A DNA stretch of 64,000 nt from positions 12,569,001 through 12,633,000 of the forward strand of contig NZ_JACHMI010000001.1 of assembly GCF_014207985.1 (NCBI RefSeq), in the 5' to 3' direction. Positions within the stretch are counted from its first letter, which is position 1. Every line of letters starts with the position of its first letter. The notes below the pieces were generated by a model. The model ran no database searches, was not told where the DNA came from, and was given only the letters and a program-made list of their open reading frames with translations. The stretch is from Nonomuraea rubra (GTDB taxonomy: Bacteria; Actinomycetota; Actinomycetes; Streptosporangiales; Streptosporangiaceae). Shown one piece after another: positions 16,485-25,884 of the stretch. The position numbers and the translations under genes are program-made.

Positions 16485-17771
16485 CTAGCCCGCGCAGGGC
16501 GCGGGAACGAGCGCGCGACGCGGTCCAGGTGCCACGCCGCGGTGGCTCGCCGACAGCTCTCGCAGACCCGTCGAGAGGAAGTCGAGATTGTCCGCGATCC
16601 ACGGCAGCCGGAGCGGATCCGGGCTGTTCAGGGCGGTCAGGCGCTCGTCCGGAGAGTCGCCGTAGAGCAGGCTCACCGCGACGCGCACCCGGGCGGCCGA
16701 GGGGTCGTCGCCGAAGGCGTGCCCCGGCAGGACGCCGATGCCGTGCTCCTCCAGCAGGAGCTTGGTGATCTCGGCGGAGCCGCCGAGCCGTAGGTGACCG
16801 AGGTCGGGATAGAGGTAGAAGCCGCCCTGGGGCTCGGGGACGTCGGCCCCGGCCTCGACGAACCTCTCGTACACCGCCCGCGCGACCAGGCCGTGCAGCC
16901 GGCGGCTGCGGATGACGCGCTCGGTCAGCTCGGGCGGGTCGCCGAAGGCGTAGGCGGCGGCCTCCTGCACGGGCGCCGCGGGCGCCGACCAGATCTCGCT
17001 GGCCACGGCGAGCAGGCGGGTACGCAGCAGGTGGCCGCTCTCCGGCAGCCTGGCCACGCCGATCCGCCAGCCGCCCAGCGCCAGGCTCTTGCTCAGCCCG
17101 GTGGTGATGATCGTGCGCTCGGGCGCCAGATCGGCCGGCGAGGTGTACGGCAGAGCCGGGTCGTGCACGAGGTCCCGGTAGATCTCGTCGGAGATGATCG
17201 TCAGATCGAGCGCCCTGGCCACCTGCACCAGGCGGGCGACGGTGGCCGGCGAGGCCAGCCGTCCCGTCGGGTTGTCGGGCAGCGTCACCAGGATCGAGCT
17301 GACCGTCCTGCCCTGCGCCCTGGCCCTGACGACCTCGGCGGTCACCAGATCCGGATCCGGCACCCCGCCCTCTCCTGGTGGTGCGGGCACCAGGAGGGGA
17401 CGCGAGCCGACCAGATCGGCCTGCGCGGCGTAGCTGACCCAGCTGGGCATGGGCAGGACGATGTCTCCGCCGATCGCCAGGAGCAGGCCGTACAGCAGCG
17501 ACTTGCTGCCCGGTCCGCTGACGACCTGCTCGGGGTCGGTGACGAGCCCCCGTCGTGTCCAGTAGCCCGCTGCCGCGGCCCGAAGCCCGGACGCCCCCGC
17601 GACCGGCCCGTAGCCGTTGCGTTCCGAGGCGGCGGCCAGCCTGTCGCGCAGCGCCGGGTGGACGGGCAGACCGGCCTCACCGAAGGCCAGGTGCAGCACG
17701 CGTTCCCCGGCGCGTCGTCTTCGCTCGATGTCCTCATTCGCCGCCAGAGTGGCGGACAAGGTAACGGTCAT
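16485..17771 (-). CDS. PLP-dependent class I/II aminotransferase
   Basis: 428 residues from ATG 17771 (MTVTLSATLAANEDIERRRRAG); the frame is open to 17813. Fold-type I marks: LAFGEAGLPVHPALRD, GYGPVAGASGLRAAAAGYWTRRG, LVTLPDNPTGRLAS, IISDEIYRDLVHD (Asp/Tyr for PLP), and the Schiff-base Lys in TTGLSKSLALGGWRIGV. The C-terminal Arg is in ARVRVAVSLLYG. Amino-acid specificity is not determinable. Divergent from a LysR gene 79 bases away, its likely regulator. The C-terminal tail after LREL is Pro/Arg-rich and probably unstructured. Confidence 0.9.
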   Translation of the reverse strand: MTVTLSATLAANEDIERRRRAGERVLHLAFGEAGLPVHPALRDRLAAASERNGYGPVAGASGLRAAAAGYWTRRGLVTDPEQVVSGPGSKSLLYGLLLAIGGDIVLPMPSWVSYAAQADLVGSRPLLVPAPPGEGGVPDPDLVTAEVVRARAQGRTVSSILVTLPDNPTGRLASPATVARLVQVARALDLTIISDEIYRDLVHDPALPYTSPADLAPERTIITTGLSKSLALGGWRIGVARLPESGHLLRTRLLAVASEIWSAPAAPVQEAAAYAFGDPPELTERVIRSRRLHGLVARAVYERFVEAGADVPEPQGGFYLYPDLGHLRLGGSAEITKLLLEEHGIGVLPGHAFGDDPSAARVRVAVSLLYGDSPDERLTALNSPDPLRLPWIADNLDFLSTGLRELSASHRGVAPGPRRALVPAPCAG

Positions 17772-17850
17772 GTTTGTCACGTTCCCAGGGTGGTTGGATG
17801 AAGGCATCAGCACAAGCGACCCTTTTTGTGGGTAGGCATAAGGAAGTCTG

Positions 17851-18873
17851 ATGCTCGAATTGCGGCGGTTGGTCCTGATCTGCGAGTTCGCCAGGAAGGG
17901 AAGTATCGCGGCGACGGCCGAGTCGCTCGGCTACAGCCCGTCGGCGGTCTCCCAGCAACTGGCCGCGCTCGAACGCGAGACCGGCACGGCCCTGATCGAC
18001 AGGACGGCGCGCAGCGCCGAGCTGACCGACGCGGGCCGGCGGCTGGTCCTGCATGCCGAGCGCATCCTTTCGATGGTGGAGGAGGCGGAGTCCGACCTGT
18101 CCGCGCACGCGGGCACGCCCGCGGGGCGCGTCGTGGTGACCGCCTTCCCGACGGCGGCGGTGGCGTTCGCGCCGGCGCTGGCCCGCTCGCTGCGCCGCCA
18201 CACCGAGCTGACGCTCCGGCTGGGCCAGAGCAGGTCGGGGCGCGGCATGCGCGAGGTGCAGTCCGGCGAGGTCGACATCGCGCTCGTGGACGACTGGTAC
18301 GGCGGCGTGCGCGACAGCGAGACCCTTCGCGTCTTCCCGCTGCTGCGCGACCCCCTCGTGCTGGTGGTGCCGCGCAAGCACCGCCTGGCCGACCCGGAGG
18401 TGCCGGTCGACCTGCGCGAGCTGCGCGACGAGCCGTGGATGGCCACGCCCGACGGCGAGCCCTCGCGGCTGGCGGTGGACCGTCTGCTGGTGGACGTGGG
18501 CGGCACCCGCCCGACGCCGTGGGAGTTCGAAGGACTGGGAACCATCCTCTCGCTGGTCGCCAAGGGCATCGGCATCGCGGCCGTGCCCGCGCTCGCGCTG
18601 GCCGCCGGGGTGCGCGGCCTGGCCGTGCGGCAGTTCCCCGGCAACCCCGTCGGGCGCGACGTGCACGCCGTGGCACGCGGCTCCAGCGTGCACCGGCCGT
18701 CGGTGTCGGTGACGCTGCGGGCCATCCACGTGGCCGCGCGTTACCTGGCGGCCGATCTGGACCCCGTGCGTCCCGCCGAGCGGACCCGCGACAGCGGGCC
18801 GGCCGGCGAGGAGCTGCTGCGCGATCCGGTGCGCTCGGCGAGCGACGTGGTGGGCCGCTCCTTCGGGGAGTGA
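17851..18873 (+). CDS. LysR-family transcriptional regulator
   Basis: 340 residues, slightly longer than usual. [50 protein letters not shown] is the N-terminal winged helix. The effector-binding domain starts at about residue 90 ([23 protein letters not shown]). A 40-residue tail after AARYLA is rich in charged residues. It stands divergent from the aminotransferase gene; the 79 bases between the start codons probably hold a shared LysR-binding region. It may sense an amino acid or the aminotransferase product (inference). Confidence 0.9.
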   Translation: MLELRRLVLICEFARKGSIAATAESLGYSPSAVSQQLAALERETGTALIDRTARSAELTDAGRRLVLHAERILSMVEEAESDLSAHAGTPAGRVVVTAFPTAAVAFAPALARSLRRHTELTLRLGQSRSGRGMREVQSGEVDIALVDDWYGGVRDSETLRVFPLLRDPLVLVVPRKHRLADPEVPVDLRELRDEPWMATPDGEPSRLAVDRLLVDVGGTRPTPWEFEGLGTILSLVAKGIGIAAVPALALAAGVRGLAVRQFPGNPVGRDVHAVARGSSVHRPSVSVTLRAIHVAARYLAADLDPVRPAERTRDSGPAGEELLRDPVRSASDVVGRSFGE

Positions 18874-18907
18874 AACCTCCGGTCCCGACGCGATAACGTC
18901 TGCGCCT

Positions 18908-19579
18908 ATGGCGCCGACGTACGACATCGAGCAGCTCCTGCTCTCCCAGCCCAGCATCCGCACGGTCGCGGGTGTCGACGAGGTGGGCCGCGGCGCGTGG
19001 GCCGGGCCCGTCACGGTCTGCGCGGTCGTCACCGACCTGAGCGAGCCGCCGGCCGGGCTGACCGACTCCAAGCAGGTCTCCGAGGCCAAGCGGGGGCCGC
19101 TGGCCGCCGAGCTGGCCACGTGGGCGGCCGGCATCGGCTTCGGCGAGGCCACTCACCAGGAGGTCGACACGCTCGGCATGACCGAGGCGCTGCGCAGGGC
19201 CGCGCGCAGGGCGCTGGAGTCGCTCCCCGTCCGGCCCGACGCGGTGATCCTCGACGGCAAGCACGACTACATCGGCGCGCCGTGGCCGGTGCGGCTGGAG
19301 GTCAAGGGCGACGCGGCGAGCATCTCGGTGGCCGCCGCCTCCGTGCTGGCCAAGGTGCGGCGCGATGCGTACATGGCGACGATCGGCTGCGAGGAGTACG
19401 GCTTCGCGGAGAACGCCGGATACCCGTCGCCCGTGCATCAGGAGGCGCTCGCCCGGCTGGGGCCGACCCCACATCACCGGCTTTCATGGTCATACCTTGA
19501 CGATCTGCCCCAATGGCGGCATCTCAAGCATCACCGTGATCCGCTGGCGTGCGAGGGGCAGGAAACTCTTTTCGCCTAG
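18908..19579 (+). CDS. rnhB: Ribonuclease HII
   Basis: 223 residues. [16 protein letters not shown] gives the catalytic Asp24-Glu25 pair; [13 protein letters not shown] and [11 protein letters not shown] supply the next motif with Asp, and [17 protein letters not shown] plus [24 protein letters not shown] the conserved C-terminal region. The enzyme removes ribonucleotides from DNA and RNA/DNA hybrids. Length fits the family. It begins 34 bases after the LysR gene on the same strand. The usual actinobacterial neighbours (lepB, rplS) are absent here, so the gene stands outside its common context. Confidence 0.95.
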   Translation: MAPTYDIEQLLLSQPSIRTVAGVDEVGRGAWAGPVTVCAVVTDLSEPPAGLTDSKQVSEAKRGPLAAELATWAAGIGFGEATHQEVDTLGMTEALRRAARRALESLPVRPDAVILDGKHDYIGAPWPVRLEVKGDAASISVAAASVLAKVRRDAYMATIGCEEYGFAENAGYPSPVHQEALARLGPTPHHRLSWSYLDDLPQWRHLKHHRDPLACEGQETLFA

Positions 19580-19640
19580 TCCGGTCAAGGGCCGCGCGTG
19601 ACGGCCGCGAGCCCGCCGGGGATCGGTCATCATACGGGGA

Positions 19641-20612
19641 ATGCGGATCGGGATCTTTGTCGTCGCCGGGCTGTTCCCCGGGCAGGAGCCTGGGCGGGTG
19701 CTCACGAACGCGGTCGAGTGGATCGTCGCGGCCGAGGAGGCCGGGTTCGACGACGCGTGGATCGCCGAGCACCACTTCATGCCGTACGGCGTGTGCCCGT
19801 CGCCCGCGACGCTGGCCGCGGTCGCGATAGGCAGGACCACGCGCATCGGGCTCGGCACGGCCGTGAGCGTGCTGTCCACGCAGCACCCGGTGGCGCTGGC
19901 CGAGCAGGCCGCCATGTTGCACCACCTGTCCGGCGGGCGGTTCACGCTCGGCGTCGGCAGGGGCGGGCCGTGGGTGGACCTGGAGGTGTTCGGGACCGGG
20001 CTGGAGCGGTACGAGCACGGCTTCGCCGAATCGCTCGACCTGCTGGTCGAGGCCCTGTCGGGCGGGCCCGTGTCGGCCGACGGGGAGTTCTTCCGCTTCC
20101 GGGAGGTGCCGATGGTGCCGCCGGCGCGGATGCGGCCGGTGGTCGCGTGCACCTCCGAGGGGACGGTCGAGCTGGCCGCCGCGCGCGGGCTGCCCATGCT
20201 GCTGGGGCTGCACATCGGGGACGACGACAAGGCCGCCCTGGTCAAGCGGTACGGCGGCGGGACGGGGGCCGGGCACGTGGCGGCGGGGCTGGCGTACGTG
20301 GCCGACTCGACGGAGGAGGCGGTACGCGAGCTGAAGGCGGCGATGCCCGCCTGGCTGGGGCCCGGGCTGGCCGGGTACGTGCCGGTGGACGATCGGCCGC
20401 GCAAGGTGCGGGACGCCGATGAGTACGTGGACCTGCTGACGAGGATCCACCCGGTGGGGTCCGCCGCGCACTGTGCCGAGACGTTGCTGCGTACGGCGGA
20501 GAACACCGGGATCGAGCACTTCGTCCTGCTCGTGGAGGGGCTGGGGGAGCACGAGCGGACGCTGGCGAACATCAGGAGGTTCGGCGCCGAGGTGCTGCCC
20601 CTGCTGCGCTGA
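19641..20612 (+). CDS. LLM-class flavin/F420-dependent oxidoreductase
   Basis: 323 residues. MRIGIFVVAGLFPGQEP, EEAGFDDAWIAEHHFMPYGVCPSPATLAA, IGLGTAVSVLSTQHPVALAEQAAMLHHLSGGRFTLGVGRGGPW are hallmarks of the luciferase-like family (the EHHF motif resembles bacterial luciferase alpha-type enzymes). The C-terminal region ends SAAHCAETLLRTAENTGIEHFVLLVEGLGEHERTLANIRRF. Substrate unknown; FMNH2 or reduced F420 is the expected cofactor. It probably has its own promoter, 61 bases after rnhB, and is followed by a strong hairpin. Confidence 0.88.
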   Translation: MRIGIFVVAGLFPGQEPGRVLTNAVEWIVAAEEAGFDDAWIAEHHFMPYGVCPSPATLAAVAIGRTTRIGLGTAVSVLSTQHPVALAEQAAMLHHLSGGRFTLGVGRGGPWVDLEVFGTGLERYEHGFAESLDLLVEALSGGPVSADGEFFRFREVPMVPPARMRPVVACTSEGTVELAAARGLPMLLGLHIGDDDKAALVKRYGGGTGAGHVAAGLAYVADSTEEAVRELKAAMPAWLGPGLAGYVPVDDRPRKVRDADEYVDLLTRIHPVGSAAHCAETLLRTAENTGIEHFVLLVEGLGEHERTLANIRRFGAEVLPLLR

Positions 20613-20622
20613 TCGCGCCGAG

Positions 20623-20650
20623 GGTGAGCCGGGCTCGCGCCCGGCTCACC
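20623..20650. terminator. Bidirectional hairpin between convergent genes
   Basis: GGTGAGCCGGGC (20623-20634) pairs perfectly with GCCCGGCTCACC (20639-20650) over a TCGC tetraloop. It lies exactly between the LLM oxidoreductase stop (20612) and the minus-strand stop (20661). There is no T-run, as is common for actinobacterial terminators. Confidence 0.75.
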
Positions 20651-20660
20651 GGACGGAGGC

Positions 20661-21047
20661 TCAGCAGTCGACGAGCTCCGGCTTCTGGTTGAGGATCTGA
20701 GCGCGCGGGGTGACGAAGTCGGCCAGCGCCTTCGTCGCCGCCGGGTCGAAGACGGCCACCCGGTGGCAGTTCTGGAAGGCCAGGCGCACACCGTAGTGGC
20801 GCTCCAGCGCGCCACGCATGGAGTCGCTCGCCAGGCAGCGCAGGAGCTGGCCGCGGGCCTCCTCGGACGGCGGCGGCACCTCGTTGTCGGCGAACTCGGC
20901 CCCGCTGTGCTCACGCTGCTTGACCAGCTCGCTGATCAGCGACCACGCGTAGGGCAGTGAGTCGCGGACGCAGGCGAGGAACGCCGCGTCGTCCACCTCA
21001 CCGGCTCTGGCCTGGTCGAGCAGATCGTTCGGAACGGTCAGCGACAT
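20661..21047 (-). CDS. SCO5389-family conserved protein
   Basis: 128 residues: MSLTVPNDLLDQARAGEVDDAAFLACVRDSLPYAWSLISELV opens it. I recognise the pattern as the actinobacterial SCO5389 family, a small acidic protein of unknown function. It ends with NQKPELVDC, leaving a Cys at the C-terminus. ATG 21047 follows a GAGAGGAGA ribosome site. It is 99 bases downstream of the CooC/ParA-like ATPase gene on the same strand and may be co-expressed. No catalytic motif is seen. Confidence 0.78.
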   Translation of the reverse strand: MSLTVPNDLLDQARAGEVDDAAFLACVRDSLPYAWSLISELVKQREHSGAEFADNEVPPPSEEARGQLLRCLASDSMRGALERHYGVRLAFQNCHRVAVFDPAATKALADFVTPRAQILNQKPELVDC

Positions 21048-21146
21048 GCTGTCTCCTCTCGAAGGGGGTTCACCTTGACGCTAGGTCACCGGAGTGAAGC
21101 GCTCCAGGATCCTTGCGGGAACAGTCGTGTGTGCTTGACAACCTCG

Positions 21147-22076
21147 TCAGGGCCCGTACACGAAGCCGGGGTCGACCTGCTCGGCGAGGTCGGCGCCGGT
21201 GCGCTCGTTGGCCCACGCGCGGGCGTTGCGCAGGTGGAACTCCACGGTCTGGCGGCCGAAGCGGGCCCAGTCCTTCTCCTGCTCGTCGAGGGTCTTGCGG
21301 AGCAGCGCCAGCGCGTCGGAGTTGGCCGGCTCCAGGTCGTCGAGCGTGAAGTGGCGGCCCTGCTCCATGGCGCGGACGGCCGCCGAGTGCTCCATCCAGG
21401 TGAGCAGGTCGTCGCCCACGTGCTCGCGCAGGAAGTCGACGTCGGACTGGCCGTGCACCTTGTTGCCGACCACCGCCAGGGCCACGTCGTATCTGGCGGC
21501 GTACTCGCGGTACTGCCGGTAGACGCTGACGCCCTGCCGGGTGGGCTCGGCCACCAGGAACGTCAGGTCGAAGCGGGTGAACAGGCCGGAAGCGAAGGAG
21601 TCGGCTCCGGCGGTCATGTCGACCACGACGTACTCGCCGTGGCCGTCGATCAGGTGGTTGAGCAGCAGCTCCACCGCGCCGACCTTCGAGTGGTAGCAGG
21701 CGACGCCCAGGTCGTCCTCGCTGAACGGGCCCGTGGCGAGCAGGCGGAGGCCGTCGGGGGTGGTCAGGCCGTACGGGTCGGTGGCCAGGTCCTCGAAGCG
21801 CAGGAGCGTGGAGCCGCTGCCGGGCGGGGTGGTCTTGACCATGACGTCGGCCGACGGGATGCGGGGGTTGGTGCCGCGCAGGCGGTCCTTGATCTCGGTC
21901 AGGTGGGCGCCGAGGGGCTCCGGCTGCCTGTCCAGGCCGAGCACCAGGGCCAGGTGCTGGTTGATGTCGGCGTCCATGGCCACCACGGGGGCGCCCTGGG
22001 CTGCCACGTGCCTGGCGAACAGGGCCGACATCGTCGTCTTGCCGCTGCCGCCCTTTCCGACGAACGCCACTCTCAC
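21147..22076 (-). CDS. CooC/ParA-like P-loop ATPase
   Basis: 309 residues from GTG 22076, chosen because AGGAG lies six bases upstream and the Walker motif follows at once (VRVAFVGKGGSGKTTMSALFARHVA). This is the deviant Walker A of the ParA/MinD/CooC group, with signature Lys in GKGGSGKTT. Further motifs: VVAMDADINQHLALVLGL (switch I) and YVVVDMTAGADSFASGLFTRFDLTFLVAEPTRQGVSVYRQY (switch II and phosphate contacts). CooC-type members load metals into enzymes; ParA/MinD members position cargo. No partner (ParB, CO dehydrogenase) is adjacent, so the cargo is unknown. The open frame continues upstream to 22130. Confidence 0.85.
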   Translation of the reverse strand: MRVAFVGKGGSGKTTMSALFARHVAAQGAPVVAMDADINQHLALVLGLDRQPEPLGAHLTEIKDRLRGTNPRIPSADVMVKTTPPGSGSTLLRFEDLATDPYGLTTPDGLRLLATGPFSEDDLGVACYHSKVGAVELLLNHLIDGHGEYVVVDMTAGADSFASGLFTRFDLTFLVAEPTRQGVSVYRQYREYAARYDVALAVVGNKVHGQSDVDFLREHVGDDLLTWMEHSAAVRAMEQGRHFTLDDLEPANSDALALLRKTLDEQEKDWARFGRQTVEFHLRNARAWANERTGADLAEQVDPGFVYGP

Positions 22077-22187
22077 GGTCTGCTCCTGGTGAGGATGAAA
22101 ATCGTTTCCGTTCGGGACGGTCACCATCATGCCACAGCCCGCGTTCGGCCGGGGCTGTTTCGATCCGTGGGAGTTGGAGAGGCGCGG

Positions 22188-23582
22188 TCAGGCGCAGGTG
22201 GCGTCCAGGTTGACCGGAGTGTCGGCGCCAGGGGTGGTGGACGGGCTGTGGGCCGGGGCGGTCTTGGTGGAGGCGGGCTCCTCCAGGGAGTCGGAGACCT
22301 TGCGGCGGATGAGGTACCAGTCCGGGTCGGCGGTGTTGATCAGCGGCGGGACGAAGTTGAGGCTGCGCAGCTTGGCGTTCTTCACCTTCTGGGACAGGTC
22401 CACGACCGCGGGCAGCAGGTCCTGCGGCAGGTCGGTGGAGATGGCGCGCTTGGTGGCGGCGGCCAGGCGTTCGAAGCTGTTGAGCACGGTGATCGGGTCC
22501 GCCTGCTTGGCCACGGCGTTGAGCAGGCATTTCTGGCGTCCCATGCGCACGTAGTCGTCGCTGTCGGTGCGCGAGCGGCCGTACCAGAGGGCTTCCTCGC
22601 CGGACAGCTTGCGGGTGCCGGCGGGCAGGAGGCCCTCGCGGCGGCGGCCGTACACGATGGGCTCCTTGATGGTGACCTGGACGCCGCCCATCGCGTCGAT
22701 GATCTCCGCGAAGCCCTTCATGTCGACCATGGCGTAGTAGCTCACGGGGATGCCGAGGATGTCGGAGACGGTCTGCTTGATGAGGGTGGGGCCGCGCCGG
22801 CCCTTCTCCGCGCCGGGCACCAGCTCCGGGTGGTCCTCGGCGTACTGGAAGACCTCGTTGAGCAGGCCGGGGGTGTCGGGGCCGCCGCCGGTGAAGCCGA
22901 ACGGGAAGAGCTCCCTGGCCGGGCCCTCGGGGAGCTGGACCTGCTGGAGGTTGCGCGGCAGGCCGAACAGGACGGTGTCGCCCGTCTGCACGTCCACGCT
23001 GGCCACGGTCATGCTGTCGGTGCGCACGCCCGGCCGGCTCGGCGCCGAGTCGCCGCCGAGGAGCAGGAAGTTCACCCGCTCGGCCCCGTTCCAGGGGTCC
23101 TGCGACAGGACGGGGGTGGCGGTGTTGGTGGGGGAGAACAGGGTGTTGACGACGTCCCGCGACAGGTACGCCAGCCGTGTCGCGTACACCGTGGGCGCCA
23201 GGACGAGCGCGCACAGCGCGATGGCCAGGGTGGTGGTCAGGAAGCGGCCGACGGTGTCGGCGCGGGCGGGGCGCACCAGCAGGAACGACCAGATGATCAC
23301 CCCGGTCCACAGCAGCGCAATCGCCACCAGCGACACCGTGAGCCAGATGAGCCAGCGGGGCTGGACGGCCAGCGACAGGAGGTGGGTGCTGAAGGCGGTG
23401 AAGACGGTCAGCGCGGCGGCCAGCATCACCACGTAGGCGGCCATGAGCGCCAGGCCGGTCTTGCGGCGCTCCGCGGCCAGGTGCGCGACGCCCCACAACA
23501 GGGCCGAGGCCAGCGTGAGCGCGATGCTCGCCCCCAGGCCGAAACGTCGATCTTCTCCCGTCATGCCTGGTCGAACCCCCAT
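22188..23582 (-). CDS. LytR-CpsA-Psr (LCP) family protein with four N-terminal membrane helices
   Basis: 464 residues from ATG 23582 (an ATG at 23564 is possible). Unlike the usual single-helix LCP protein, it begins with about four hydrophobic segments: about 17-37, 46-68, 77-100 and 113-135. The LCP domain follows: VNFLLLGGDSAPSRPGVRTDSMTVASVD, LFGLPRNLQQV (the Arg of the pyrophosphate-lipid pocket), YAMVDMKGFAEIIDAMGGV and EEALWYGRSRTDSDDYVRMGRQ. These enzymes move glycopolymers from undecaprenyl-phosphate carriers to peptidoglycan, or arabinogalactan in mycobacteria. The Thr/Pro-rich tail is probably outside the cell. It lies 111 bases upstream of the ATPase gene on the same strand. Confidence 0.92.
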   Translation of the reverse strand: MGVRPGMTGEDRRFGLGASIALTLASALLWGVAHLAAERRKTGLALMAAYVVMLAAALTVFTAFSTHLLSLAVQPRWLIWLTVSLVAIALLWTGVIIWSFLLVRPARADTVGRFLTTTLAIALCALVLAPTVYATRLAYLSRDVVNTLFSPTNTATPVLSQDPWNGAERVNFLLLGGDSAPSRPGVRTDSMTVASVDVQTGDTVLFGLPRNLQQVQLPEGPARELFPFGFTGGGPDTPGLLNEVFQYAEDHPELVPGAEKGRRGPTLIKQTVSDILGIPVSYYAMVDMKGFAEIIDAMGGVQVTIKEPIVYGRRREGLLPAGTRKLSGEEALWYGRSRTDSDDYVRMGRQKCLLNAVAKQADPITVLNSFERLAAATKRAISTDLPQDLLPAVVDLSQKVKNAKLRSLNFVPPLINTADPDWYLIRRKVSDSLEEPASTKTAPAHSPSTTPGADTPVNLDATCA

Positions 23583-23691
23583 TGTGTACCCATCCACGTG
23601 ACCCTAGTCAGGTGATGTGCGTGATAGGCGGTACGTAAGGGAATGCTTCGGTCAAATGCCCGTCAAGACCACCTTGAGATATGACGTGAAT

Positions 23692-24399
23692 GTGAGCAAG
23701 CGACACGGCAGCTACGGGTTCGACGCGCCCTGGGCGCCGCCCGGTCTGGTCCTCGGCGCGATCGTGCTGGCGGGCCTGGCGGCGGTCTCCTTCGCGCTCG
23801 ACATCCTCGCCGCCGGTCTCGCGTTCCTGTTCGGCGCGCTCTACACGCTGGCCAGCGCGGCGAGCTACCTCTACACGACGCGGCGCGGCAAGTTCGCGGT
23901 CTGGGCGGCGGAGCTCCAGCGGCTGCGCGGCGACGAGCGGCTGCTCGACCTGGGCTGCGGCAGGGGAGCGGTGCTGCTGCTCGCGGCAGGGCTGCTGGGC
24001 AAGGGCCGGGCGACCGGCGTCGACCTGGGCCGCACCGAGTCGGTGACCAGGGCGAACGCCGAGGCGGAAGGGGTCTCGGACCGGGTGGAGCTGGTCACCG
24101 GTGACCTGCGGGACCTGCCGTTCGGCGACGAGGCGTTCGACGTGGTGGTGTCGAGCCAGGCCCTGCACGATCTCCGCGCCGCCGAGGGGCGCGAGCAGGC
24201 CGTGCGGGAGGCGTACCGGGTGCTGCGGCCGGGCGGGCTGATGCTGATCGCCGACTTCCGGCACACCCCCGCCTACGAGGAGACGCTGCGCCGGCTCGGC
24301 GTGGTGGACGTGCGGCGGCGGGACGCGGGCTGGCGGTTCTGGTACGGCGGCCCCTGGTTCGCCACCTGGATCCTGGAGGCCAGAAAGCCCGCCGGGTAG
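23692..24399 (+). CDS. Membrane-anchored class I SAM methyltransferase
   Basis: 235 residues from GTG 23692 (SKRHGSYGFDAPWAPPG); an ATG at 23656 is in frame. Two hydrophobic segments (about residues 16-35 and 40-62, rich in Ala, Leu, Val) anchor it. The Rossmann domain follows: LLDLGCGRGAVLLLAAGLL (motif I, about 83-101), TGVDLGRTESV, VTGDLRDLPFGDEAFDVVVSSQALHDL. The YRVLRPGGLMLIADFRHTPAYEETL stretch resembles UbiE/menaquinone-type methyltransferases. A membrane lipid or quinone-like substrate is plausible but unproven. Divergent from the LCP gene. Confidence 0.85.
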   Translation: MSKRHGSYGFDAPWAPPGLVLGAIVLAGLAAVSFALDILAAGLAFLFGALYTLASAASYLYTTRRGKFAVWAAELQRLRGDERLLDLGCGRGAVLLLAAGLLGKGRATGVDLGRTESVTRANAEAEGVSDRVELVTGDLRDLPFGDEAFDVVVSSQALHDLRAAEGREQAVREAYRVLRPGGLMLIADFRHTPAYEETLRRLGVVDVRRRDAGWRFWYGGPWFATWILEARKPAG

Positions 24400-24447
24400 C
24401 GGGTTGTAAGCGTTTGCCCGCCGCTCGCCGGGTATCCGAAGGAGCCT

Positions 24448-25884
24448 ATGAGCGACGTGGAAACCGGCACCGTCACCACCAAGGTGCCCGCGCGGCTGGA
24501 CCGGCTCCCGTGGTCACGCTGGCACTGGATGATCGTCATCGGGCTCGGCACCGTCTGGATCCTCGACGGGCTCGAGGTCACCATCGTCGGGAACCTGTCG
24601 GCGCAGCTCGCCAAGCCGGGCAGCGGCCTGGACATCACCCAGGCGCAGGTCGCCGGTGTGGCCGCGGCGCTCTACGTGGCCGGAGCCTGCTCGGGGGCGC
24701 TGTTCTTCGGCTGGCTGACCGACCGGTTCGGCAGGAAGAAGCTGTTCATCATCACGCTGGTCGTGTACCTGGTGGCGACGCTGCTGACCGCGTTCTCGTT
24801 CAGCGCGTGGTGGTTCTTCCTGTTCAGGTTCATGACCGGGTTCGGGATCGGCGGCGAGTACGCCGCCATCAACTCCGCCATCGACGAGCTCATCCCGAGC
24901 CGGCACCGGGGGCGCATCGACATCATCATCAACGGCAGCTACTGGCTCGGCGCGGCGGGCGGCGCGCTGCTGACCGTGCCGCTGCTGAACGATCTGCCGG
25001 TCAACATCGGCTGGCGGGTCGCGTTCGGCCTGGGCGTGGTGCTGGGCCTGGCCATCCTCCTCGTACGGCGGCACGTGCCGGAGAGCCCGCGCTGGCTGTT
25101 CATCCACGGCAGGGACCGCGAGGCCGAGCGGCTGGTGGACGACATCGAGGACCAGGTCGGCAGGGACCGCCTGGCGGAGCCCGAGCAGTCGATCACCATT
25201 CACCAGCGCAAGTCGATCGGGTTCGTCCGGATCGCGCACACGATGGTGGCCCTCTACCCCAAGCGCACGGTGCTGGGGCTCTCGCTCTTCATCGGGCAGG
25301 CGTTCCTCTACAACGCGATCACCTTCGGGTACGCGCAGATCCTGTCCACGTTCTTCCAGATCGACACGCACACGGGCTACTACTTCGCCGTCATCGCGAT
25401 CGGGAACTTCCTCGGCCCCCTGCTGCTCGGCCACCTCTTCGACACCGTGGGCAGGATCCCCATGATCTCGGCCACGTACATCGGGTCCGGGCTGCTCCTG
25501 CTGGGCACGGCCTGGCTGTTCAACCAGGGCCTGCTCACCGCGGTCACGCTGACCGCGTGCTGGTCGGTCGTGCTGTTCGTGGCCTCGGCCGGGGCCAGCT
25601 CGGCCTATCTGACGGTCAGCGAGATCTTCCCGATGGAGACCCGGGCGATGGCCATCGCGTTCTTCTTCGCGATCGGCACGGCGGCAGGCGGCATCGCGGG
25701 GCCGCTGGTGTTCTCCTCGCTGGTGGAGAGCGGGGTGCCAGGGGACACGGCGCTCGCGTTCAGCATCGGCGCGATCATCATGATCGTGGCCGGGCTGGTC
25801 GAGCTGATCCTCGGGGTCAAGGCCGAGCGCAAGGGACTGGAGGCCATCGCGGCCCCGCTCTCCACCGCGAGCAGTGCCTCATGA
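24448..25884 (+). CDS. MFS transporter of the sugar/metabolite-proton symporter type
   Basis: 478 residues with 12 predicted membrane helices. Signature motifs: GWLTDRFGRKKLFI (G-x3-D-R-x-G-R-K/R between helices 2 and 3, about residue 88), GFGIGGEYAAINSAIDELIPSRHRGR (helix 4 to loop 4-5), VPESPRWLF at the end of helix 6, and HLFDTVGRIPMI between helices 8 and 9. This pattern matches the sugar-transporter/aromatic-acid-type family. The start ATG at 24448 follows GAAGGAGCCT. The substrate is unknown. The last 6 bases overlap the convergent thymidylate-synthase-like gene. Confidence 0.92.
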   Translation: MSDVETGTVTTKVPARLDRLPWSRWHWMIVIGLGTVWILDGLEVTIVGNLSAQLAKPGSGLDITQAQVAGVAAALYVAGACSGALFFGWLTDRFGRKKLFIITLVVYLVATLLTAFSFSAWWFFLFRFMTGFGIGGEYAAINSAIDELIPSRHRGRIDIIINGSYWLGAAGGALLTVPLLNDLPVNIGWRVAFGLGVVLGLAILLVRRHVPESPRWLFIHGRDREAERLVDDIEDQVGRDRLAEPEQSITIHQRKSIGFVRIAHTMVALYPKRTVLGLSLFIGQAFLYNAITFGYAQILSTFFQIDTHTGYYFAVIAIGNFLGPLLLGHLFDTVGRIPMISATYIGSGLLLLGTAWLFNQGLLTAVTLTACWSVVLFVASAGASSAYLTVSEIFPMETRAMAIAFFFAIGTAAGGIAGPLVFSSLVESGVPGDTALAFSIGAIIMIVAGLVELILGVKAERKGLEAIAAPLSTASSAS

